From Paraspadella gotoi (taxonomy: Eukaryota; Chaetognatha): a stretch of 64,000 nucleotides of DNA. Within the stretch, counting starts at the first letter, position 1, and each line of letters opens with the position of its first letter. The stretch spans positions 18,206,992-18,270,991 of the forward strand of contig CM119267.1 in the NCBI GenBank assembly GCA_051294375.1, given 5' to 3'. A program made the position numbers and the translations under genes. This document shows positions 23,249 through 34,392 of this stretch, piece after piece. The notes below the pieces were generated by a model. The model did no database searches. It had not been told where the DNA came from and worked only from the letters and a program-made list of their open reading frames with translations.

Positions 23249-24494
23249 ATGTCTAGCCTGTACCCTACCCTGGAGGACATGCGCGTCGACGAGATGGCGC
23301 GGCAACAGGTTGCCCATCACGCGCCGCACGTGCAACCGGCGCAAGATGCCATCGGGTGGCAACTGCGCAACGACGCCATCGTCCAGGGCCATCAACTCCA
23401 CGCCTCCCTCTATCCTCAATTGGGAGAATACATGGGCATGGATCTGAGTCAGTATCAGGTGGGTCGAAAGTTTGAGAGAGATTGGAATTTGTGATTGATG
23501 AATGATTGGTAATTGATTTTTAAATTTTAATTCGGAATCTGTAATGGTTTGGCATTTTATTTAAATGTCTTTTATCTATTCCTCTAGATGGCCCCTTACC
23601 AACAACCCCGCGTTCCCGACCCCTGGATGGCGCTGAGAGAGGTGGGACCCGTGACCGGCGCGGCTGGGACTGTGGGGCTTCGGAAAGCGGAGATCAAGCA
23701 GGGTCTGCGCGAGGTGCGCCTCTGCAAAGACGCCAAAGGCATGGTCGGTCTCCGCGTCGAGAATGTCAACAACGGGATCTTCATCTGCTTCGTCCAGGCC
23801 AAATCGCCCGCTGCTATGGTCGGTCTCAGGTCAGAAAGTGGAAGAACTTGTAAAAAGTTGTCTGTCTTCATATATATCAGTACTGCGAACGAATTGATAT
23901 ACATAATACAATTATACAATATTCGAATATCCTGTCTATTTCTTTTCCCAGATTTGGTGACCAGATCCTTCAGATTGATGGAATCACAGTCGCTGGATGG
24001 GGCCTTTCCAAAGTTCACGATCATCTCCGCAAAAACACGGACCCTCACAACATCGCCATGGTGATCCGAGACCGTCCCTTCGATAGAACCATCACCATGC
24101 ACAAAGACTCCGCAAATAAGATAGGATTTCTCATTAAAGTAAGATTAACCTACTATAACTATCTGAAGTAATCAATCAATTTAAATCATTGATTAGACTG
24201 ATCATTGCTATTTTGTTTCGCTTTTCTTTTCCTATAAAGAACGGACGTATCACCGATATCGTTGCCGATTCGTCGGCGGCGCGCAACGGGATCCTGACCG
24301 ACCACGCAGTGTTGGAGATCGACGGACAGAATTGCGTCGGCATGAAGGACAAGGAGATAGCTGGACTCATCGACGACGCCCCGCGAACCGTCACCGTCAC
24401 CATCATGCCCTCTTTCGTCTACGACCACATGATGAAGCACATGAAGTCCGGTTTGGTCCGCAAGGAAATGGACCACTCCATTCCCGATGTCTGA
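23249..24494 (+). CDS. SDCBP: Syntenin (tandem PDZ adaptor)
   Basis: Four exons, 23249-23458, 23588-23829, 23952-24138 and 24240-24494, give 297 residues, matching syntenin-1 size. The N-terminus MSSLYPTLEDM contains a LYPxL-type ALIX-binding motif, with a second like it (SLYPQLGEYMG) near residue 50. PDZ1 begins REVRLCKDAKGMVGLRVENV and includes AKSPAAMVGLRFGDQILQID. PDZ2 begins RTITMHKDSANKIGFLIKNG and includes DSSAARNGILTDHAVLEIDG. The C-terminus resembles known syntenins (MKHMKSGLVRKEMDHSIPDV). Syntenin links syndecans and other PDZ ligands to ALIX/ESCRT in exosome formation. AATAAA signals lie about 285-310 bp after the stop (24779 and 24799). Confidence 0.95.
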
Positions 24495-24878
24495 TGACGT
24501 GGAATCGATTTTCGAGAGAAGTCGCTGGGCCCAGGTTTAAGAAGCGACAGTCTCTCTTTACGCGCCGGAATTAGATTACTATCGTTATATATGTTAACTA
24601 TTTGTACATTCCATTTTTTTTTCCTATTGACTACTTTAACATGATGGTAGATTTCTCATGGTCACAGTAAAAGAACGAAAAGAGATTACGAAAAAAGATT
24701 GTGATTCTTTGTATGATTTTGTAGAAAAAATGTTCTTGCTATTAATATCATTTGAATTGTTCGAATACACGAAAGAAGAAATAAAAACAAAAGGCGATCG
24801 AATAAAAATTTGTATTTTAGAAAAAATTATCTAAAAAATTAATCAAATTTTTGGGGAAAAAATGAGAAGAAGATCAAT
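24495..24878. other. Convergent 3' region of syntenin and the 12-domain Kazal gene
   Basis: 384 bp between two stop codons on opposite strands. It is AT-rich and includes the presumed syntenin 3' UTR and its polyadenylation signals (AATAAA at about 24779). No other feature seen. Confidence 0.6.
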
Positions 24879-27378
24879 CTAACAAGGACCGTTGTGCACC
24901 AGGCTAACGTCGTTATTCTGCATCCTTTGCGTACATTGATAAACTTCGAAGGAGCATTTGTTGCTCAAGGTTTTGCCGTCTGAGGAACACACGGGCGCGT
25001 ACATCTTGTTGCAAGGCTTGAAGCAGGGATGCTCGTTTCTCTTTTCACGACAGGGACCGGCGTGAGCGATGACCAAATCATTTCCCTCACGGGCTTTCTG
25101 GCATTGGTAAATCTCAAAGAGGCACCTGTTATTCAAAGTATGGCCATCGGAACTGCATTGTGGGTTCAGCACTCTGTCGCAAGGCTTCATGCAATCGTCT
25201 TCGGTCCTCTTCTCTTTGCAAGGCCCAGCATGTGCCAAAACCACATTATTTCCTTGACGCTCCTGCTGGCATTGGTACATCTCAAAGAGGCACTTGTTCC
25301 CCAGGGTCCGACCATCAGAACTGCATTGTGGGTTCAGCATCCTGTCACAAGGCTTTACACAAGGGTCATCGCTCCTTTTGCTTCTGCATGGTCCATCATG
25401 AGCCAAGACCACCTCGTTTCCTTGACTTGTCTGTTGGCATTGATAGATCTCAAAGAGGCACTTGTTTCCAAACGTTTTGCCATCAGAACTGCACACCGGT
25501 TTGAGCATTCGATTGCAAGGCTTAATGCAAGGGTCTTCGCTCCTCTTTTCTTTGCAAGGCCCTGAGTGAGCCAACACAACATTATTTCTTTGACGCTCCT
25601 GCTGGCATTGGTAGATATCAAAGAGGCACCTGTTGCCCAGGGTGCGTCCGTCTGAACTGCACTGAGGATTAAGCACTCGATCACAAGGCTTCACGCAAGG
25701 GTCATCGCTCCTCTTAGTTCTGCAAGGTCCATCATGAGCCAAGACCACCTCGTTTCCTTGACTTGCCTGTTGGCATTGATAGATCTCAAAGAGGCACTTG
25801 TTTCCAAACGTTTTTTCATCAGAACTGCACACCGGTTTGAGCATTCGATTGCAAGGCTTCATGCAGGGGTCTTCGCTCCTCTTTTCTTTGCAAGGTCCTG
25901 CGTGAGCCAAAACCACATTATTTCCTTGACGCTCTTGCTGACATTGGTAGATCTCAAAAAGGCACCTATTGTCCAGGGTGCGGCCGTCTGAACTACACTG
26001 GGGGTTAAGCACTTTGTCACAAGGCTTCATGCATTCATCTTCGCTTCTCTTCTCCCTGCAAGGACCGACATGGGCCAAAGACACTTCAACATTCTCTTTG
26101 CGGAGTTCGCATTGATACGCCTCAAAGTTGCATTTGCTAGCAAAGGTTTTGCCATCTGAGCTACAGACTGGGGCCCATATCGCAGGACATGCTCTCATGC
26201 ATTCGTTCTCGCTGCTTCTCTTTTCCCTGCATGGACCGGCGTGAACCAGAGAAACCTCAACATTTTCCTTAAGTTGCTCGCATTGATAAGCTTCAAATTG
26301 GCACTTATTATCAAAAGTTTTGCCATCAGAGCTGCACACTGGCGCCCAGATAGCCGGGCAAGCCCTCAAGCAATCTTGGACCGGAGCACTTCGCTGCTCC
26401 TCACAAACGCCCATGTGCACCTTGACTATCGATGGTCCGTTTTGCATCTTTGACCTGCAATCGGCGACTTCCAAGCGACAAGGGTTGCTGTAGGTCTTGC
26501 CGTTGGACGCGCAGACCGGACGCCAGTCCGACGTGCAGATGACGGGACATTCCTGGTAAGTGGCCAGACAGGCTCCCTCGTGTTCCAACGTGATCTCCTC
26601 TCCGTTGTCCTTGAAGGAGCGGCAAGAAGCCGCCTCCAAATAGCAATCGTTGTCGTAGGTCTTGCCGTCCGATCCGCAGACGGGATGCCAGACAGCGGGG
26701 CAGACGATCTTAGAATGAGAACAGTGGGTGAATGACATATTTAACTATACATACTTTTTATTGATTGATAATTTTATATTGGTTGGATCAATTTCATTAA
26801 TCAGGGCCACTAACAATACTAAGGAATATCGGTATTTTTCCTAGAAAAAATTTGTTTCTCAAGATTTTTTTTTCCTGGATATTTAAAATTAAACATTCGT
26901 TTATTATTCCTAGTCCGCTGAATGTCATGAATTGTTTGTTCAGAAAAAAAAAGGAATGATGAAAACTTGACACCAAAACCGGCGACTTCTCTTACCGGGC
27001 ATCCGCTGACGACCTCCTGGCACTCTCCATCGTGAGCGATGGCCACGTCGACGTTCTCTTCCCGCTTGAGGCATTGATACACTTCGAACTCACACTTGTT
27101 GGGCAGTGTCTTCCCGTCGCTGGAGCAGACGGGCATGTAGATCCTGGTGCAGACCTTTTTGCAATCCTCCGCCGCGGCGGCCAGGGCAACAATGGCAAAG
27201 AGCGCTACGATCGACTGGAGCGGATAGAAAGGGGGGAGGTGGCGTTGGAGTAACATGAACGAACATTAACATTAACATAACAACGAACATTAACCGCTGG
27301 ATTTCATTCTCGATAAATATAAAGAATCTTTCACGACGGACGACGATTGTGATCGTGAGAAAAAAAACTTACCTTCAT
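24879..27378 (-). CDS. Secreted 12-domain Kazal serine-protease inhibitor (polyprotein-like)
   Basis: Three exons: 27378-27373 (Met-Lys only), 27214-26996 and one large exon 26708-24879, giving 684 residues. A signal peptide (MKSIVALFAIVALAAAAED) is followed by 12 Kazal domains, each with C-x3-C-x7-C(S/G)SDGKT spacing. Predicted P1 residues (second after Cys2) run Arg, Ala, Ser, Ala, Ala, Lys, Arg, Arg, Arg, Arg, Arg, Lys. The last nine domains are joined by short linkers with Lys-Arg, such as REKRS, RTKRS and KEKRT. Domains 6-10 alternate between a KVLNPQC/RVLNPQC type and an RMLKPVC type, a sign of two-domain tandem duplication. The product probably inhibits trypsin- and elastase-like proteases outside the cell. 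The upstream exon structure is shared with the Kazal gene at 30639-32356. Confidence 0.93.
26766..26811 (+). repeat. Dispersed repeat fragment (ATTTTATATTGGTTG family)
   Basis: A short copy, in a Kazal-gene intron, of a sequence also found near 650-690 (+), 29552-29610 (-) and 45883-45945 (-). Confidence 0.5.
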
Positions 27379-28267
27379 CGTGAAATATTTTCGTTTCGAA
27401 AATGACGACAGTGACGAGAATAAGCCGCGTCCTTTAAATATGACCCCTTATCTAATTTTCAGTGAAATTTGCAGGTGATTTTCCGGATTTTTAATTTTCA
27501 TCAAAAAAAAACAACAAAAAACGTAATGAAGTCAAATAAAGTGCTTTTTTTATTTACTATTACTAGTTACTGTACATTAGATTTTTTATACGACGACTTG
27601 CCCTTAATTTTACTGTAATAATTCAGTATATATTTATTTACATTCAGAAATTCATTACATTTCATTTCATTTCATTGAAATAGATTTATAATAAGAAAGC
27701 AAACTTTTTAAATTAAAGTAAGTGGTCATTTTACCAGCTTATGAGTATTTCATCATAGTAATAGATGCATATCGTTCAAATTCTTTAATTGTAAAGCGAT
27801 TATGCTTTTCAAACAAATATTAAAATTCCATCATAGTAATAGGTGCATGTCGTTGAAGTTCTTTAATAGTAAATAATAGTAAATAGATTATGCTTTTAAA
27901 ACAAATATTTTCATAAAAAGTTTTTTTACGGACAAAGAATGAATTCATGAACAAAACAAAACAACAATTTTCGTTGCTACAAAATCAAATTCCAGAAAAG
28001 GATCTTGTCACCGATTAAACTTTAAAATAAATCAAATCTTTATTCCTGGATAAACGTTACCTTTGTGTCTCCCGAATGCAAAATCACGACGATTTTTTTC
28101 AATTCGACATATGTCAGACCGCGGAAACGGGGAATAAGAACTTTGAACCTCCTCAGTTTTGAGGACCAATAAATTTTCCTTCTATTTTCCTCAAATACAT
28201 ATTTTTTTTTCACTTCACTTTTTTTTTAGTTTTTCTTTTTCTTTTTTATTTTCTTCTTTTGATCGCT
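27379..28267. other. Spacer between Kazal gene 1 and the HEPN gene
   Basis: A divergent intergenic region. It contains a TTTCA pentamer run (about 27659-27677) and an imperfect tandem duplication of about 80 bp (27751-27830 and 27832-27910, both opening TCATAGTAATAG). No gene seen. Confidence 0.6.
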
Positions 28268-29011
28268 ATGGGTCTCGGAGCCTCTAAAGTCAGAGAACAT
28301 GGGAAAAACACAGAGTAAATAACATTGTGTGATTGGAATAACGTATGGCTTTAGTTTGATGCATTGGACTATGCCAGCTTGTCATTCACAATCAACGACG
28401 ACGAAATGAACCCTTAATCAGCCCAGAAGCGCCTCCGATTCTATCGTCGCTCGACTTTCCCGACGTCGACAACGAAACTCTTCCACTCAGTCGGTCTCCT
28501 CGCCGCGATGACGAGGCCGATACGGTCGACTGGATCGTCACCGACACGCCGCTAGGATGGCCCCGAATCGCCGGCGACGCGAGACTCCAACGGGTCTTCA
28601 ACGCCTCCAATTCCAACGGGCGATGGGACGACACGAGCGCGAGCTCACCGTCCGGATCGACCTCGTGGCCCCTCGGCGCCATATGGAGCGGACCGGTGGC
28701 GCCGACTATCGTCAGCGACGGGCATCTTCGCGTCCTCCGTCTGCACATCCTGATCTTCGAGATCGGGGGACCGACGCTGGAGCGAGAGATGAGGAGAAGA
28801 GCCGAGGAGCACGGGGGTTGGAAGGAATGGTTGGAGGCGAATCGGGGAGATGTTTACAGGTTTACAGGAAGGGCGATGAGTTTGACGAATGTTTAGAGCA
28901 CAAGGCAAGATAATAAGAATCAGTTGTCCATATTCGATCAAATTTAAACATTTTCCTTGTGTTATAAACTTTCTTTTCGTTGTGTAAAGATATTAGTGAA
29001 AAGTTTTAAAC

Positions 29012-29051
<40 letters not shown>

Positions 29052-30342
29052 AAAAGATTTCCAACACAGAGTTGAGTAAAGGACAGTGGTCAGATGTGAG
29101 GACAGGCTGTAGGTAAGGCCAGATTGAGTGAGTTTTGAAACATATTTCCTTAATGATTAATCGTGCTTCTTTTTAGTCTCGATATTATACTGGGAAATGT
29201 GCGTAATCTGGTTTTTCTTCCGTCAATAAACAGAACCTAACAATTTATAACCTCACAATTATTCAGATACCAATTCATCAATAAAATGGGCGGCAGAGTC
29301 TTACCCAACCCCGATCCGTCCTCGTGGGACATCACTTTCCTGACTTACCTCAGCCGATGTCGCGGCATGACCCTCTCCGGCAAAAAAAAGGGCGCGGCCG
29401 ACAAGTTGAGGGAATTTCGGAACATGCTCAGTCACGAGTTGAAGACGAGTATCGAGGAAAGCGAGTTCGAGGTTCGCGGGAAGAATATATGACTAATTAT
29501 CAGTATTAAGTAATCAAGTTGATGAGAAGAATAATTAAAAAAAGGCTAGCTCTTAACCAATATAAAATTTATTCATTCATTTAATAAATAAGCTATCTTG
29601 CCCCTGACTGACGACAGTCAAAAATTAGACATTCGAATTTTGAATCTATTTTAAATTTCGACTATCAGGGACACTGGAAGAAAATATCCAATTCCATCTT
29701 GTCTCTGGTTGATGGCGCGGATCACAACAGACTCAAAAATGAAATCGGCAATTTGAAGCGATTGCAGTTGCCTCACTTAGGCTTTAGATCCTCGGCCACT
29801 TGTGGCTGCAACGATCCGTCCTGCGGCCAGAGAGATCAGTTGGTGGAGGCTTTAGAGAGGGTCAGTATAGTCACCTTATTTAGGGAGGGAATGTTTTGGC
29901 TTAACAATATGTTTTTACGACAATTAAAGAAAAGTTAAAGGCAACCAAAATAAATTGAAACTTGTATTTAAACAGAATTCGGACAACACGAACAACCAAA
30001 ACGGAGAAAGCATATTCAGGTGGAAAAGATGTTCTTTTGTAGATTTTTATTTCTTCCGCTCTTACAGAAAAATTGTCAAGGACAAAGAGAATTACTCGCT
30101 ATTAAGAAAGAGTATCGAGTAACTAACTGGAGCTTAACAGGAGTATCGACTGATCAAATTGTTCCGTCCTTTTTCCTGCTGAAATTCATTAATGGCCAAG
30201 ATAGTAGTTTTTTTTGTTTTTGTATAAATTTGCTTTTCGCCTTAGAATCCCTTGCTGGAATTGTGGCGGCGCGAGAAGAGTCTTCGCCAACGTCGCGCCC
30301 TCTAGCGCGAATTTCGCCAGTAATGAATTGATCCTTGTTTAA
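28268..30342 (+). CDS. HEPN_DZIP3-like domain protein
   Basis: Proposed exons 28268-28288, 28378-28859, 29267-29471, 29669-29860, 29976-30019, 30068-30118 and 30246-30342 give 363 residues with consistent phases. The N-terminus MGLGASK fits an N-myristoylation signal. The central part resembles HEPN_DZIP3 domains: LRVLRLHILIFEIGGPTLER, then KEWLEANRGDVYRYQF, PSSWDITFLTYLSRCRG, and a helix with FRNMLSHE. The RNxxxH motif (Arg-x4-His) corresponds to the HEPN RNase-like signature. A WKKISNSILSLVDG segment follows. Near the C-terminus the only zinc-type Cys pair is PCWNCGG. The function is unknown: DZIP3-type HEPN domains occur in animal proteins linked to ubiquitin, death-fold or NLR architectures, but no partner domain is visible here. 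The first exon and the last two junctions are the least certain. Confidence 0.6.
28991..29049. repeat. (GA)n microsatellite
   Basis: A GA dinucleotide run passing into GACAGA units, in the intron between HEPN-gene exons ending 28859 and starting 29267. Confidence 0.9.
29552..29620 (-). repeat. Dispersed repeat copy (intron of the HEPN gene)
   Basis: It shares ATTCATTTAATAAATAAGCT and the following ATCTTG-CCCTGACT with 45888-45950. The reverse strand continues into the TTTATATTGGTT core also present near 655 and 26770. Confidence 0.6.
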
Positions 30343-30638
30343 CCAATTTATAATTATTTCTCAGCATAAAATGAAACTATTATAATTTATATTAAATAAA
30401 GTTCGGCTGCAAGAGATTCCTTGCATTTTTATTTGATTTAAAACTTTTTTAGGATTACTAAGGTGATGAAAATTATTTTTTATGATTCGGTCCCCGTCTC
30501 ACGGTCACAAGATCGAGTTAAATCACTTTTCTTTCAATAGAACCATCCATCCCACATCTGTACGTATTTTTCACAGTAATTTTTAAAACTTTAAACCTCA
30601 ACCATTGGTTTTTCTATCCCTTCATCGTCCCGTCCCTT

Positions 30639-32356
30639 TTAACACAACCCCTCTTGCGCCATCTGAATTTCGATCCCGTCAGCCTCCATCCGGCAGCGAT
30701 AAACTTGGAAGCGGCATTTGTTCCGGAAAGTCTTTCCGTCTGACGAGCAGACGGGTTCGATCTTTCTGTCGCAATCTCGTTCGCAATCAGCGCCACCTTC
30801 CCCTTCACGTTCGCCGCCGCATCCCGTCCCGTCGCGGCTCCGCACACCAATATCGGGTCCGCCGCGGCGCCGCGACTCGCAACTGGCGACGCGAAGTCGA
30901 CAGACGTTGGCATAGGATCGCCCGTCCGTTCCGCATACGTGCTGGCGCTCGGTCGGGCAGCGCCGCTCGCATTCGTCGCACGGCCCCTCGGAGATGAGGT
31001 CGATGCCGGCGTCGTCGCCGCGACGTGCGCGGCAGGAAGCGGCCTGTAGAACGCAGGCGCTTGGGTAGGTTCGTCCGTCGCTGCCGCAGACGGGTCGATA
31101 GATCTCGGGACATGCGGAGGGAACCTGGCGACACGAGGGAGGCGCGCGACATTTGTTTCATAATAAGGAAAAACAAAAAAATTATCGGACTATTGATAAA
31201 CAATTAGGCAACAGGGGCATATCATATCCACCTCGCATTCTCCCACATCCTCGCAGGGGCCGCGTTTGATGATGGTAACGGCGCCCTCTCCTGCCATCAA
31301 GTGGCGACAGGCGTGGTTGTGAAACTCGCAGACGTTTGGCAGAGTTTTGCCGTCGGAAGAGCAGACGGGGTCCAAATTGCGAGGGCAGGCCTCAATCTGG
31401 AGGGAAAGTAATTGTTGCTTACTCTTGCAGATATTTTTTTATCCACTAATGAATTTAATCAATTCAGTGACGGTGATGTAATTCAGCGTTATTGTAATGG
31501 TTCGATGAAACTGTGTACATTTTCTTTTTAAGCCGCTTGCTATTTATTGGTACGAGGCTCTACTTCTGGTAGTTCGAAAAAGTAAAACGTTTTGATGGCA
31601 CCTGCCATCCCCACCTGGCACTTGACGTCCTCGCATCTCCCGTCTTTTCTTTTCTTCACTTCAATTCCTTTTTGCCTCATTTGGCATCTGTGATTCTCGA
31701 ACTCGCACTGGTTGGGGAACGTAACGTCGTCGCTGGCGCACACCGGCGCTAAATTACGCGGGCAGGGACGGAGCTTCGGAGAGAGTGGTAATCATGGACG
31801 CGGCGGGGAAAAAGGGAGTGATCGCGATCATAAATAGTAGTTGTATTCCCCGTAATAAATATTAACCAATAACCAAGCTAAGGTTTCTTTTTTACTGGGC
31901 TTAATCGATAGAGATGTTTTTATGCGAAATTGATTACGAACTCTTACGATTACTTACATTAACTTCTAGTTCATTTCACCCATTCATCGTACGTCTTAAC
32001 TACGTCCATTCCACGTACAAAACCTACCTCGCACACGGGACCCCGCTCTATTTCGCAGGCTCCCTCGTGCGCGACCTCTATGGCCACGCCCCTCAGCTCC
32101 ATTGCGCACCGGTAGTTGTCGAACTCGCACGCATTGGGCAGCGTGCGGCCGTCGGAAGAGCAGACGGGCGCCGCATTTCTAGGGCACGGACGGTCGCACT
32201 CGTTGGCGGAGGCGGAAACGGCGACGATGACTAATAAGAGGATCCTCTGCAATTGGAATATTGATTTTATTCCTTTTTTTAATATAGATAATTTCAGATT
32301 TAAAATTCATTTATTATTTTAGTAGCGTTCAATCATTCATATTCAGGAATTACCAT
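30639..32356 (-). CDS. Secreted 6-domain Kazal serine-protease inhibitor
   Basis: Five coding exons: 32356-32354 (only ATG), 32246-32028, 31773-31615, 31396-31232 and 31124-30639, giving 343 residues. The signal peptide [15 protein letters not shown] is encoded right after the start-codon exon. The six Kazal domains are [80 protein letters not shown] and [17 protein letters not shown]. Predicted P1 residues are Arg, Arg, Arg, Glu, Thr, Arg. The first three domains sit one per phase-0 exon; the last three share one exon. Unlike the larger Kazal gene, the domains are not separated by Lys-Arg linkers. An alternative start upstream of 32246 without the ATG exon would need a non-ATG codon, so the split start is preferred. 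Confidence 0.88.
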
Positions 32357-34392
32357 GGCTTTAAAATTTAAAAAAAAAGTTTTTTGACAGAAGAAAATTT
32401 TTTCACATTAGGTCCGGTCGTAATCTTATCGAAACGAACACTTAACACAATTTTGGGCTCGAAAGGGAACTCTGGTAAAGCGAAATATCGAATTGAATAT
32501 CGCAATGAAGGGAGATTAAGTAGGTACGTTCTTTGATGAAGTCTTGGTTTTCAATAAGCTATTTACGTGTGTAACTTTCTTTTAAACCAATTGCATGGGA
32601 CTTGGTCACCTGTAATGCGTTTTCCATGCTATAGTATTTCTAAACCCCTAAAATTATGCTTGTGGGCTTCGAAAACAAAGCAGCTTTGATCGACCCAAAA
32701 ATTATCTAAATAAACCTATCAGGCTCGGTGGTCCGTCGAATTCACTGCTTATATTCGCAGTAAGAAGAAAAAAATTCATATCACATTACTCATGTATTTG
32801 TTTTAAAATTGCGCTTGAAATTAACAATGAATTCAATTTTTATTATTTTAAAATGTTCAAACAATCAAATGAAAAAATAAAAACGAAATAAAAATCTAAA
32901 TCAGACTGGAGAAAGGATTTCATCTTGCGTAGTATTAGAAACTAGAAATTGCCAAATCTTTCTATCGATTCTGTTGCATTCTTTAAAACTAATAAGACAA
33001 TCTGGGAAGCAAAGAATATTGCTATAAGGAGAGCTAATTGTTTTGAATAACGTCAATGCAGTTGAAAAAAAAAAATTAAACAGTTTCGAGTAATACGTAA
33101 AACTTAAATTTCAATAAATTCATTATAACCACGGCTTTAATCATAATAAGTCGACCTCATCAGCCAAACGAGAAACAGTAATCTCAAACGTCTTAGTATT
33201 TTCAACTTAAACTTGCTTTTACAACTGGCGAGGAGAATATCGGAGCACCGTTAAAACAGCTAAAAAAAACATCCAGTTAAATTTTAACGAGTTTTGATAA
33301 TAAACTGTTCAGATATTAATCCGGGCTGACGATAATCTTATCTGCCATAAGGCACTCGTTTCTTTTTAGATTTCTAACCATTCTTTCGTTGTGGTGAAAA
33401 GAAATTAACCTTAAAACGCGCGACTGTATTCTGTAAAATGGTCATTGGACTATCATGTATTATTAGTAAGGAAGAAATTTTACATTATGTACAAATACAA
33501 GCCTCCGTTTTACAGCCATACGGCGGAAATAATAATTCATGAACGAGTGCGAGAATTTCTATTGGTAGACCGTTAAATTTCATATTAAAGTCATGCACTG
33601 ATGAGGGTTGGCTTCCTTTTAATATTGGAAAAAAAACATTGCATTGCAAATTCCTCCACCCCAGTATAATTTCTAAGCTTACGCTCATAAATGTTAGGCT
33701 GGAAAGTTAAAAAAAATAAATACACGATGTATTGACTAAAAAACGAAAGTGGTTCATCAAGCGGGAAAGAAAATATGAACTAGTAAAAATAAAAAGCAGT
33801 CGCCTCAAAAACGACACTAGTCTAAAAATTGAAAAAAACGAATTTAAAATAATAAAATGATGCCTACGAACGATACCTAGCGGCGATCACAATGACGGTG
33901 GTGAGAGAGATTTAAAACGTAAAGGAATTGCATACGCTGACATAGCAAATCGATTGACTTTAAAAGTAAGGTTGCTGCTTTCTCTTTTCAGCATTAAAAA
34001 AAAAACACACAATTTAATCGCTCAAGCTTGGAATAAAAGAAACTACCAACATAGAACATAGTTTCCTATTTTGGTATGCGCACAATGACAAAAGTACAAC
34101 CTGATGAGGAGAGAATTTCTGTCTTTGTTACCGTTTTATCTTGGCCGCCTTGAGAGGGCAAAGATTAATTCATGTTTTCGGTTCGGTAAAAAAAAAACCG
34201 GATCGACCTTTAATCTCTGGCACGAAATAACAACAACCGAAAAAAGAAAAAAGAAAACGTTGTAACACATAAGAATAAAAATCGATTCTCACGAAACCGA
34301 GAGATTGTCTCCTTTTAATGGATGAGGTTTGGCGATTTCCCATTCAGTGAAGGGGGCGGGCAAAGGAAGGGAAAGAACGGAAACGGCAATTC
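32357..34392. other. 2-kb spacer between Kazal gene 2 and prominin
   Basis: AT-rich sequence with no recognisable coding region, RNA gene or strong repeat. It contains the upstream region of the Kazal gene and the 3' region of prominin. Minor ORFs (for example 33485-33688) lack family resemblance. Confidence 0.6.

Noticed and set aside
28392-28748. Minus-strand 118-residue ORF opposite the HEPN gene
   Set aside because: It is the shadow of a GC-rich plus-strand exon whose frame, phases and domain resemblance are better; no family features of its own.
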